Assembly: GCA_934249215.1 (NCBI GenBank)
Contig: CAKQKN010000118.1
Coordinates: forward strand, 1-9,144
Length of the DNA: 9,144 nucleotides
Source: an uncultured Clostridia bacterium
GTDB lineage: Bacteria > Bacillota > Clostridia > Christensenellales > Borkfalkiaceae
Reading direction: 5' to 3'
Below, piece after piece: positions 1 through 5,911 of this stretch. Every line of letters starts with the position of its first letter. Positions within the stretch are counted from its first letter, which is position 1. The notes under the pieces are model-generated. The model did no database searches, was not told where the DNA came from, and worked only from the letters and a program-made list of their open reading frames with translations. The translations under genes and the position numbers were made by a program.

Positions 1-369
1 CTCGTGAAAACAACTTTTAAAGCAGCATATGAAGAACGAAAGCCGTCTACGTCGCTTATTTTTCATACCGATCGCGGTTCAAATTACATTTCAAAGGGAT
101 TGAACGATTATCTGAAATCATTGCAAATTACACATTCATTTTCCCGAGCATACGTTCCTTATGATAATTCCGTTATGGAATCATTCTTTGCATCATTAAA
201 ACGCGAGGAATTATACAGAAAAAAGTATCGTTCGGAAAAAGAATTTTATAAAGCCGTTGACGAATATATCGAGTTTTATAACGAGCAACGTCCTCACGCA
301 AAACTGCAATACAAGACTCCGAATCAAAAAGAACGCGAATATAAAGAAAAATCCGAAGATTTTGAATAA
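1..369 (+). CDS. IS3-family (IS150-like) transposase OrfB, C-terminal part
   Basis: This is the C-terminal 122 codons of an IS3-family transposase. The reading frame is open to the left edge, so the start and the first catalytic Asp lie outside the window. The DDE integrase core (rve type) is visible. The second catalytic Asp is in FHTDRGSNY (residue 24 of the fragment, codon 70-72) and the catalytic Glu is in NSVMESFFASLKREE (residue 60, codon 178-180). The 35 residues between them fit the DD(35)E spacing typical of IS3 elements. The family tail follows as EFYNEQRPHAKLQYKTP. The enzyme would cut and join the element ends during copy-out-paste-in transposition, usually made with OrfA by frameshifting. 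No disruption is seen in this part, so it may come from an intact copy. The stop is TAA at 367-369. The family call is secure, the subgroup less so. Confidence 0.93.
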   Translation, partial: LVKTTFKAAYEERKPSTSLIFHTDRGSNYISKGLNDYLKSLQITHSFSRAYVPYDNSVMESFFASLKREELYRKKYRSEKEFYKAVDEYIEFYNEQRPHAKLQYKTPNQKEREYKEKSEDFE

Positions 370-372
370 ATC

Positions 373-391
373 AATCGGACAAGCGGGGTTC
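373..391 (+). repeat. Imperfect 19-bp direct repeat, copy 1
   Basis: Starting 3 bp after the transposase stop, this 19-mer matches 519-537 at 15 of 19 positions. AATCG at the left and CGGGGTTC at the right are identical, and a variable six-base core separates them. Copy 2 forms the apical part of the hairpin downstream of tRNA-Ser. The copies start 146 bp apart. The origin is unknown; an IS end sequence or a chance match in a small region are both possible. Confidence 0.5.
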
Positions 392-493
392 GGAAATAAA
401 AAATTATAATTTTTGACATCAATTTTTTAGTTTTTTCTGTTTTTAGTCCGATAAAGAAAATGAAAATAAAAGGTAAAAACCCCGCATAAATAC

Positions 494-555
494 TAAAAAA
501 TAGAAAAACACTATCGATAATCGAACCGTCGGGGTTCAAATATCGATAGTGTTTT
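494..555 (-). terminator. Rho-independent terminator of tRNA-Ser
   Basis: A perfect 15-bp stem pairs 505-519 with 541-555. An inner 5-bp hairpin (523-527 with 533-537) sits above a symmetric 3x3 internal loop. Read on the minus strand, the stem begins 5 nt after the tRNA CCA and is followed by a T-rich run (complement of 493-504), the expected layout of an intrinsic terminator. The stem is long and the nested hairpin is unusual for a tRNA terminator. Confidence 0.8.
519..537 (+). repeat. Imperfect 19-bp direct repeat, copy 2
   Basis: This is the second copy of the 15/19 repeat, inside the loop of the tRNA-Ser terminator hairpin. On its own it folds into a small hairpin (GAACC at 523-527 with GGTTC at 533-537), which copy 1 cannot do because its variable core differs. 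Confidence 0.5.
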
Positions 556-559
556 CAAA

Positions 560-651
560 TGGCGGAGAAAGAGAGATTTGAACTCTCGCTGCAGTTATCC
601 CGCACTACTCCCTTAGCAGGGGAGCCCCTTCGGCCTCTTGGGTATTTCTCC
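560..651 (-). tRNA. tRNA-Ser (anticodon GCU, reads AGC/AGU)
   Basis: The minus strand folds as a type II tRNA. The acceptor stem is GGAGAAA (645-651) with TTTCTCC (564-570), the discriminator is G (563), and CCA is encoded (560-562). The D arm carries GGCC in its loop. The anticodon stem CTCCC/GGGAG encloses the loop CTGCTAA, placing anticodon GCU at 615-617. A long variable arm with a 5-bp stem (TGCGG with CTGCA) is the serine signature, and the T arm is GAGAG-TTCAAAT-CTCTC. It delivers serine at AGY codons. The gene stands alone, transcribed leftward toward the IS fragment, with its own promoter and terminator. Confidence 0.97.
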
Positions 652-678
652 ATCCGAACTTATTTACTCACGCACGCT

Positions 679-707
679 ATCATAACATATTTTTTTGCCT
701 TTGTCAA
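679..707 (-). promoter_or_regulatory. Sigma-70/SigA promoter of tRNA-Ser
   Basis: On the minus strand there is a perfect -35 box TTGACA (702-707), a 17-nt spacer (685-701) and a -10 box TATGAT (679-684), five of six to consensus. The predicted start near 672 leaves a leader of about 21 nt before the mature tRNA. AT-rich sequence lies upstream of the -35 box. Spacing and position make this a strong call. Confidence 0.88.
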
Positions 708-778
708 AAAAAACTATGCACTTTTTCGTTTTTTTCATATTCTTTCGTAAGCAAAAAGTTCTTGAAATGTTTTATAGT

Positions 779-818
779 AAACACGAAAAAGAGAAAAAAC
801 TCTTAATCGTGTTTTTTT
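779..818 (+). terminator. Intrinsic terminator (plus strand) with no obvious upstream gene
   Basis: An 8-bp stem (779-786 with 807-814) is topped by a second 5-bp stem (789-793 with 800-804), with an AA/AA internal loop between them and an A6 apical loop. The 3' arm runs into seven T residues (812-818), so it should stop rightward transcription. The tail in the other direction is much less T-rich. It lies before the phage remnant and after no recognised plus-strand gene except the IS transposase, which ends 410 bp earlier. Confidence 0.65.
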
Positions 819-906
819 CTTTGTTTTCTTCCACCCTGAACGGCGGTGAAAAGTCGTTCCCCTCCTTTGATAATAAAACGTAAGCTCTACGTTAAATAGG
901 TTGATT

Positions 907-1434
907 ATGAAAATACTTGTAGCGTGCGAAGAATCACAAGAAGTTTGTAAGGCTTTTCGAGCCAAAAATCACGAAGCGTATAGTTGCGACGTGATATTTT
1001 GTTCGGGAAAGAAACCCGAATGGCACATTTGGGCAGACGTTAAACCTTTGCTAAACGGAAATTGTCAGTTCCGTACTTGTGACGGTGAACTTCATTTTGT
1101 TGAAAAATGGGATATGAATATCGCTTTTCCGCCTTGCACGTTTTTGACGAAAGCCGGATCGGTTAACCTTTAAAAGGACGGAGCATTTGACAATGAACGT
1201 TTTGAGAAAGGAAAGTCTGCGGCTGATTTTTTTTATATGATACTCAATGCCGATTGCTCGAAAATCTGTATCGAAAACCCGATCCCGATGAAAGTGTTCG
1301 GGCTTCCCGAGTCAATGCAAGTAATCGAACCGTTCTATTTCGGCGTTCCCGTATCAAAGAAAACGTATTTATGGCTAAAAGGCTTGCCGTTCCGACATTT
1401 AATTGAATATTACGATTGTTTTAAGCCGCTTTAA
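907..1434 (+). pseudogene. Phage-type DNA methyltransferase-like protein, nonsense-interrupted and C-terminally short
   Basis: One frame encodes a product resembling small phage proteins usually annotated as DNA (cytosine) methyltransferase-like. The start MKILVACEESQEVC, the block YSCDVIFCSGKKPEWHIWAD, the motif AFPPCTFLT (PPC at residues 75-77, like the catalytic PPC of C5 methyltransferases) and IENP followed by YLWLKGLP are typical. A single in-frame TAA at 1171-1173, after residue 88, splits it. The frame continues without any shift as KDGAFDNERF and onward to TAA at 1432-1434. The end is also early: after LWLKGLP the family normally has a further conserved tail, which is missing. ATG 907 is chosen over TTG 901 because it starts the conserved block and has AGG about 7 nt upstream. 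Methyltransferase activity is inferred from family annotation. The copy is probably dead. Confidence 0.75.
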
Positions 1435-1441
1435 AGCGGCT
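1424..1441. repeat. 18-nt perfect palindrome over the phage remnant's stop codon
   Basis: AGCCGCTTT (1424-1432) is followed directly by its exact reverse complement (1433-1441), and the TAA stop (1432-1434) lies at the centre. As RNA it would give a G+C-rich hairpin followed by ATTTT on the plus strand, so it may be a weak terminator or a processing signal just ahead of the stronger hairpin at 1459-1490. Confidence 0.6.
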
Positions 1442-1452
1442 ATTTTGGCGTT

Positions 1453-1497
1453 AAAAGAAAAAACATCCGTGAGAGTCAAAGGATGTTTTTGTGTTTT
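1453..1497. terminator. Bidirectional intrinsic terminator between phage remnant and hemZ
   Basis: A 10-bp stem pairs 1459-1468 with 1481-1490 around a 12-nt loop. Rightward, the stem ends in TTTTT followed by GTGTTTT. Leftward, it ends in a run of T interrupted by one C (complement of 1453-1463). It can therefore stop both the rightward accessory transcript and the leftward secF-to-hemZ transcript. The hemZ stop is about 160 bp away, leaving a fairly long 3' untranslated region. Confidence 0.78.
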
Positions 1498-1648
1498 ATC
1501 AAAGCATTATGGGCTTTATTTCCCCATTTTTTCCAGCGTATCGAAGAATAATCAAAAAATATTTAAAAATTTCTTGTTGTTTTCTTGACAACACGGGAAT
1601 GCGGACAAAATATGCGCAGAAGCGAAAAACTTTTCCGAAAAAATCGGC

Positions 1649-3004
1649 TTACTCTTCGAACAATCTGCGTTTCTTTTCGATTATTTCGTCGATTTTCGTT
1701 ATGTAAGAATGAAGATCTTTAGGCGCGCCGATGCGCTCGATTCTGCTTTCTTTTCCGAAAATGCGTTTGGACACGGCGTTGGCGCCACAAGCGACGTTCC
1801 GGGCGATTTCTTCCATTACGTCCACGTTGTATACGCACTCCTTGCCGGGCAGCGCATAGCCGGTGTTTTCGAGATTGCCCGCCATATATTTCTGTCTGTA
1901 AAGATAATACGGACGATAGCCAGCGGCAAGCAAACGCTCGCCCGAATAATCGATCATTTTCGCGACCTCGCCCTCGGGCAGCCGCGAACACAATTCTTTA
2001 AGTTTCGAGCCTTTTTTAAGGCACAGCGTGTGTACCGTTATGTTTTCGGGTTTAAGCGAGATCGCCATTTCAAGACTGCCGCGGAAAACGCCGAAAGTTT
2101 CGAGCGGCAGACCGGCAATCAAGTCCATGTTGACGTCGAAACCGTATTTTTTCGCAAGCTCGTATTTTTCGAGAACGTCGCGCCCGGAATGCTTGCGCCC
2201 GATAAGCTCGAGCGTGCGGTCGCAAAAAGTCTGCGGATTGACGCAAATGCGTGTTACTCCGTATTCTTTCAGAAGTTTGAGATTTTCGTCGTTTATGCAA
2301 TCGGCGCGACCCGCTTCGACGGTATATTCGCAATTCACTTCGCCTATCGCGTCGAGAACTTTTTTTAGATTTTCCGTTCCGATCGACACGGGCGTTCCGC
2401 CGCCGACGTAGACGCTTCTTAAGTTTTCGACGAGTTTTTTCGACTCGGAAATTTCTTTGCAAAGTGCCTCTATATATTCGTTAACGGGGGTTTTGGGCGT
2501 TATTTCGGCAGAGATGAAAGAGCAGTATTGACAGCGCGTCGGACACAAAGGGATACCCACGAAAAAATCGACGTTGTCGTCGTTTTCCTCGTAAATCGCG
2601 CTTTGCGCTTCGGCTATATGAGAAAGAATATCGTACTTTTTGTCCGACACATGCATGACGTCTTTCAAAAAGCGTTCGCGGTCGGCGCCTTGCTGATAAA
2701 AAAGCTTGGTCGGTCTTATCCCCGTGAGCGCGCCCCAAGGCAAAGTTTTGCCCGTAAGTTCGCTCAAAAATTCGTAAAGCCCGAGTTTTGCGTAACGCTT
2801 GACGAAGCGTTTTCTCTCAAGCTCGCCGTCGTAAGTCGCGGGGTATGAAAACTCTTTCGTCCTTTCGCCGCATATAACGCGATAAACGAATTTGCCGTCT
2901 TTTTCCTCGAAAATAAGGCTTATTTTAACGTCCTCGTTCGAAAAAAACTCGTTGTATACCTCGTTCAGCTCGCCCTCGAGCCGTTCAACGTTCGTCGTGA
3001 CCAT
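1649..3004 (-). CDS. hemZ: HemZ: coproporphyrinogen III oxidase-like radical SAM protein
   Basis: This 451-residue protein belongs to the HemZ branch of oxygen-independent coproporphyrinogen III oxidase-like radical SAM enzymes. The radical SAM cluster motif is at residues 154-161 (CPTRCQYC, Cys154, 158 and 161), and the SAM-binding GGGTP is at 201-205. HemZ-specific blocks are GIRPTKL (95-101) and RQKYMAGNLENTGY (370-383). The N-terminal ~140 residues are the extra domain that separates HemZ from HemN/HemW. B. subtilis HemZ is about 500 residues, so this one is slightly short. The family is linked to anaerobic oxidative decarboxylation in heme synthesis, but in heme-poor anaerobes its true substrate is unsettled. 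ATG 3004 has GAGG four nt upstream. It follows the MBL-fold gene by 32 bp and is the last gene of the leftward block. Confidence 0.93.
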   Translation of the reverse strand: MVTTNVERLEGELNEVYNEFFSNEDVKISLIFEEKDGKFVYRVICGERTKEFSYPATYDGELERKRFVKRYAKLGLYEFLSELTGKTLPWGALTGIRPTKLFYQQGADRERFLKDVMHVSDKKYDILSHIAEAQSAIYEENDDNVDFFVGIPLCPTRCQYCSFISAEITPKTPVNEYIEALCKEISESKKLVENLRSVYVGGGTPVSIGTENLKKVLDAIGEVNCEYTVEAGRADCINDENLKLLKEYGVTRICVNPQTFCDRTLELIGRKHSGRDVLEKYELAKKYGFDVNMDLIAGLPLETFGVFRGSLEMAISLKPENITVHTLCLKKGSKLKELCSRLPEGEVAKMIDYSGERLLAAGYRPYYLYRQKYMAGNLENTGYALPGKECVYNVDVMEEIARNVACGANAVSKRIFGKESRIERIGAPKDLHSYITKIDEIIEKKRRLFEE

Positions 3005-3036
3005 AGTACCTCAAAAGTTAAAAGTGAAATCTGAAA

Positions 3037-3660
3037 TCAGAAAAGTTTTCTTATCGGATTGAACTCGCGTTCGTGGCCGAGCGTCGTGTTTTTTCCGTGC
3101 CCGCAATAGAGATCGTAATCGGAAGGAAGAGCGAAAAGTCTTTTCGCGCCCTCGATAAGTTCTTTCGGGTCGCTCCCCGGAAGATCTGTTCTTCCGTACG
3201 TTTCGCAAAAAATCGAGTCGCCCGTAAAAGCTGCGTTTCCGATAACGAAGGTAAGGCTTCCGTGAGTGTGGCCGGGCGTCGGAACGACGTTCACTTTGAA
3301 CCCGCAAACGTCGATTAGTCCGTCTATAAGTCGATTATCGACGGTAAACGCGTCGAGTTTCTTTCCGAAATACCAGTCGAGCTGACCGTTCGATTCGAGA
3401 AGCGGAATATCTTTTTCGCCCATGTAAATCGGCGCGCCCGTCGCGTCTTTCAGTTTTTTCACAGACTCGATATGATCGAAATGGGCGTGGGTTATGAGAA
3501 TCGCGCCGAGCGTTTTGCCCGTCTTTTTCAAGCCGTCCATCGTAACGTTATAATCAAGCCCGGGATCGACGACGAGCGCTTTGTCGTTGTCGTCCGTATA
3601 CACGATATATCGGTTGCTCGAATAGTCGTGGGTGTAAAGTTCGTATACTTTTGTCTGCAT
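3037..3660 (-). CDS. MBL-fold metallohydrolase, glyoxalase II-like (YcbL type)
   Basis: This 207-residue cytosolic metallo-beta-lactamase-fold hydrolase has all the metal ligands: HAHFDH at residues 58-63, His131 in PTPGHTHGS, Asp148 in FTGDSIF and His188 in CGHG. The order and length match the short glyoxalase II/YcbL group, which lacks the extra C-terminal substrate domain of full hydroxyacylglutathione hydrolase. A thioester hydrolase role is likely; the natural thiol is not evident, and glutathione is often absent in Clostridia. ATG 3660 gives the usual family N-terminus (a short beta strand before NRYIVY), but no good Shine-Dalgarno sequence is seen upstream, unlike its neighbours, so translation may depend on coupling or be weak. 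A member of this family commonly sits between relA/dtd and hemZ in Clostridia. Confidence 0.92.
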   Translation of the reverse strand: MQTKVYELYTHDYSSNRYIVYTDDNDKALVVDPGLDYNVTMDGLKKTGKTLGAILITHAHFDHIESVKKLKDATGAPIYMGEKDIPLLESNGQLDWYFGKKLDAFTVDNRLIDGLIDVCGFKVNVVPTPGHTHGSLTFVIGNAAFTGDSIFCETYGRTDLPGSDPKELIEGAKRLFALPSDYDLYCGHGKNTTLGHEREFNPIRKLF

Positions 3661-3695
3661 AATAAGTCTTGAATCGTCGGTTTACGTTATCGTTT

Positions 3696-3723
3696 TATAT
3701 TACCTGTTTTATACTACCTGTTT
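3696..3723 (-). repeat. Two tandem 14-bp units at the relA stop
   Basis: Units at 3696-3709 and 3710-3723 differ at one position (13/14 identical) and abut exactly. Read in the coding direction each holds AAACAGGTA followed by a short AT stretch. The second unit overlaps the relA TAA codon (3722-3724), and the rest fills part of the 61-bp gap before the MBL-fold gene. Slippage duplication is the simplest origin. Confidence 0.75.
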
Positions 3724-5869
3724 AGATTACCGTTCGGAAAACGTCGATGATCGTCGGTTCGTTTCTGAGCCGTGTGATCAGTTCGTCGAGATCGTCTTTT
3801 TTGTTGAGTTTTATCGTCATATCGACGACGGCGCAATGCGCTTTCGTGTCGATTCTTCCGTTGATCGCCGTCACAAACAAGCCGAGCTTCGTGCAAACGG
3901 ACGACACGATCGAAAGAAGCGGAGCGTCCTCTGCCGCGGTGATCTTTATACTCGTGGTATAACTGCCCTCTTTCCCCGACCAGTGCGCTTCGAGAATGCG
4001 CGACGGGTCCTCGTTTTTCATGTTCGGACAATCGGCGCGATGAATGGAAACGCCGCGGCCGCGCGAAACGAATCCGACGATGTCGTCGCCCGGGACGGGG
4101 TTACAGCAGCCCGCAAAGCGGACGAGCAAGCCCTCCATTCCTTTGACCACGACGCCGTCGCTCGACACTTTGTGCTTGTAGATTACGTGCTTGCCCTCGA
4201 TTGGGTTTGCGTCTTCGGCAACGTGCGCAGGCTTACAAAAATCGATAAGCCGGGGAATGATCTGATTTACGGTGACGGCGCCGCAACCGACGGCGGCATA
4301 CATTTCGTCCATGTTCGAAAAGGACATTTTCGAGCCGATCGCGCCGAAACTTACGGGATTTAAAAGATTACCGAGCGTGTAGCCTTTGTTTTTCGCCTCG
4401 GCTTCGAGCATGGATTTGCCGATTTTGATCTTTTCATCCGCCATCTGGCGCTTATAAAACGCTTTAATTTTCGCTTTTGCGCCGTTGGTTTTGGCGATTT
4501 TCAGCCAGTCCCACGACGGACCTTTGGAGTTTTTCGACGTTATTATCTCAACGACGTCACCGGTCGTCAGCGTACTATTAAGCGGAACGATTTTTCCGTT
4601 TACTTTGGCGCCGACGCATTTGTTTCCGACTTCGGTGTGGATTCGGTAAGCAAAATCAATGGGCGTGGAGTCGTTCGCAAGGCTTACAACCTCGCCTTTC
4701 GGCGTGAACACAAGGCATTCGCTGTTATAAATGTCTCCCTTGAGCGATTGAATAAGTTCCGTGCCGTCTTTGAGTCCGCCCTCCCACTCCATGACCTCGC
4801 GTATCCAGTCGAGTTTATGGTCGAAAGACGTTTCTTCAGTTTCGGAGTTGTTTTCCTTATATTTCCAGTGCGCCGCGATACCGAATTCCGCCGTGCGATG
4901 CATTTCGTAAGTTCGAATCTGAATCTCGAAAATCTGTCCGAAACTCGTCACGACGGTCGTGTGGAGACTTTGGTACATGTTCGGCTTCGGCATTGCGATA
5001 TAATCTTTTATACGCCCCGGAATGGGTTTCCATTTTTTGTGGATTTTGCCGAGAATTTCGTAACATTCGTCGACCGTTTCGACGATTACGCGCACCGCGG
5101 TAAGGTCGTATATCTGGTCGAGCGTTTTGCCCTTTTGCATTTTTTTATAGATTGAGTAAAAATGCTTCGGTCTGCCGACGACTTCGCCCTTTATCGACGA
5201 TTCGGCAAGCACGCCCTTGATTTCCTTTACGACGGAAGCGACGAACACGCGACGTTCTTCGAGTTTGGAATGAATGTTCTCCGCAAGATATTCATACGCC
5301 GCGGGATCGATATATTTCAAGCACAGATCTTCAAGTTCGCATTTGATCTGTGAAATACCGAGCCTGCCCGCGAGCGGCGCGTAAATTTCGATCGTTTCGT
5401 GAGCCATACGAAGCTGGCGATCTTTCGAAAGGTAGTTGAGCGAGCGCATGTTGTGAAGTCTGTCGGCAAGCTTGATGATGATGACGCGGATATCCTTTGC
5501 CATCGAAACGAAAATCTTTTTGAAATTCTCGGCTTGCTCCTCTTCTTTGGACTTGAATTCGATCTGCTCGAGCTTGGTCACACCGTTGACGAGCATAAGG
5601 ATTTCGCCGCCGAATTCTTTCAGAATATCGTCCTCGGTTACGGGCGTGTCCTCGATGACGTCATGCAGTAAAGCCGCCGCGAGCGACGAATAGTCCATTC
5701 CGAGCCCGAGCAGGATTTCCGCAACGGCGCACGGATGAGTGAAATATTCCTCCCCCGAAGCGCGTTTTTGCCCTTTGTGCGCTTCACGGGCAAAATAGTA
5801 CGCCTTGACGACTATTTCCGCTTCCTCTTTTTTATATAAATTTGTGATTTTTTCGAGTAATTCAAGCAT
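3722..5869 (-). CDS. relA: Bifunctional (p)ppGpp synthetase/hydrolase Rel
   Basis: This 715-residue long RSH protein makes and degrades the alarmone (p)ppGpp in response to amino-acid starvation at the ribosome. The hydrolase HD domain (about residues 20-200) keeps Arg36, His45, His69-Asp70, Glu73-Asp74 and Asp136 (KLADRLHN), so it should be active. The synthetase domain (about 230-345) has GRPKHFYSIY, DLTAVR (255-260) and EIQIRT (315-320). Its RIKD at 286-289 is the RXKD motif of bifunctional Rel/SpoT rather than the EXDD of synthetase-only RelA. Next come TGS (about 385-445), a helical region, the zinc/RIS segment with Cys588-Cys589, His610 and Cys614, and the C-terminal ACT domain (about 638-715). 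The length is typical. ATG 5869 has GGAAG about 8 nt upstream. It follows recJ by 42 bp; apt, often located there, is missing. Confidence 0.97.
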   Translation of the reverse strand: MLELLEKITNLYKKEEAEIVVKAYYFAREAHKGQKRASGEEYFTHPCAVAEILLGLGMDYSSLAAALLHDVIEDTPVTEDDILKEFGGEILMLVNGVTKLEQIEFKSKEEEQAENFKKIFVSMAKDIRVIIIKLADRLHNMRSLNYLSKDRQLRMAHETIEIYAPLAGRLGISQIKCELEDLCLKYIDPAAYEYLAENIHSKLEERRVFVASVVKEIKGVLAESSIKGEVVGRPKHFYSIYKKMQKGKTLDQIYDLTAVRVIVETVDECYEILGKIHKKWKPIPGRIKDYIAMPKPNMYQSLHTTVVTSFGQIFEIQIRTYEMHRTAEFGIAAHWKYKENNSETEETSFDHKLDWIREVMEWEGGLKDGTELIQSLKGDIYNSECLVFTPKGEVVSLANDSTPIDFAYRIHTEVGNKCVGAKVNGKIVPLNSTLTTGDVVEIITSKNSKGPSWDWLKIAKTNGAKAKIKAFYKRQMADEKIKIGKSMLEAEAKNKGYTLGNLLNPVSFGAIGSKMSFSNMDEMYAAVGCGAVTVNQIIPRLIDFCKPAHVAEDANPIEGKHVIYKHKVSSDGVVVKGMEGLLVRFAGCCNPVPGDDIVGFVSRGRGVSIHRADCPNMKNEDPSRILEAHWSGKEGSYTTSIKITAAEDAPLLSIVSSVCTKLGLFVTAINGRIDTKAHCAVVDMTIKLNKKDDLDELITRLRNEPTIIDVFRTVI

Positions 5870-5911
5870 TTTCGTTTCTTCCGAACGTTGTTTTGCAAGC
5901 GGGTTTTACCG

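Larger units (their letters stand above)
1..395 (+). mobile_element. Right part of an IS3-family insertion sequence (right boundary uncertain)
   Basis: The transposase fragment shows that the right part of an IS3-type element enters the window. The terminal inverted repeat should lie close behind the OrfB stop. The best candidate is about 373-395, which has a GGAC block and a GGGG block spaced roughly as in IS150-group right ends, but it does not finish in a canonical terminus. The left end is outside the window, so neither the terminal repeat nor a target duplication can be checked. The right boundary is a guess. Confidence 0.4.

Noticed and set aside
324..539. Minus-strand open frame with hydrophobic stretch overlapping the transposase end
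   Set aside because: It starts inside the transposase, lacks a clear ribosome site, and runs through the repeat and terminator region. The hydrophobicity comes from AT-rich sequence.
559..883. Short plus-strand open frames over the tRNA and the gap to its right
   Set aside because: One reads the tRNA gene backwards and the other is low-complexity AT-rich sequence crossing a terminator. Neither has homology I recognise.
907..1434. Stop-codon reassignment or selenocysteine/pyrrolysine-type recoding at the internal stop
   Set aside because: The internal stop is TAA, which is not used for Sec (UGA) or Pyl (UAG), and TAA normally ends several intact genes in the window.
1585..1613. Possible plus-strand promoter (TTGACA with a 17-nt spacer)
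   Set aside because: The -10 candidate AAATAT matches only three of six positions, and it would point antisense into the 3' end of hemZ with no gene to drive.
1403..1706. Small plus-strand open frames after the phage remnant
   Set aside because: They run through the palindrome and terminator and then into hemZ antisense, with no recognisable product.
3030..3041. Small inverted repeat TCTGA-AA-TCAGA at the end of the MBL-fold gene
   Set aside because: The 5-bp arms with a 2-nt centre cannot form a stable RNA loop, and no T-tract is placed for termination. Likely chance.
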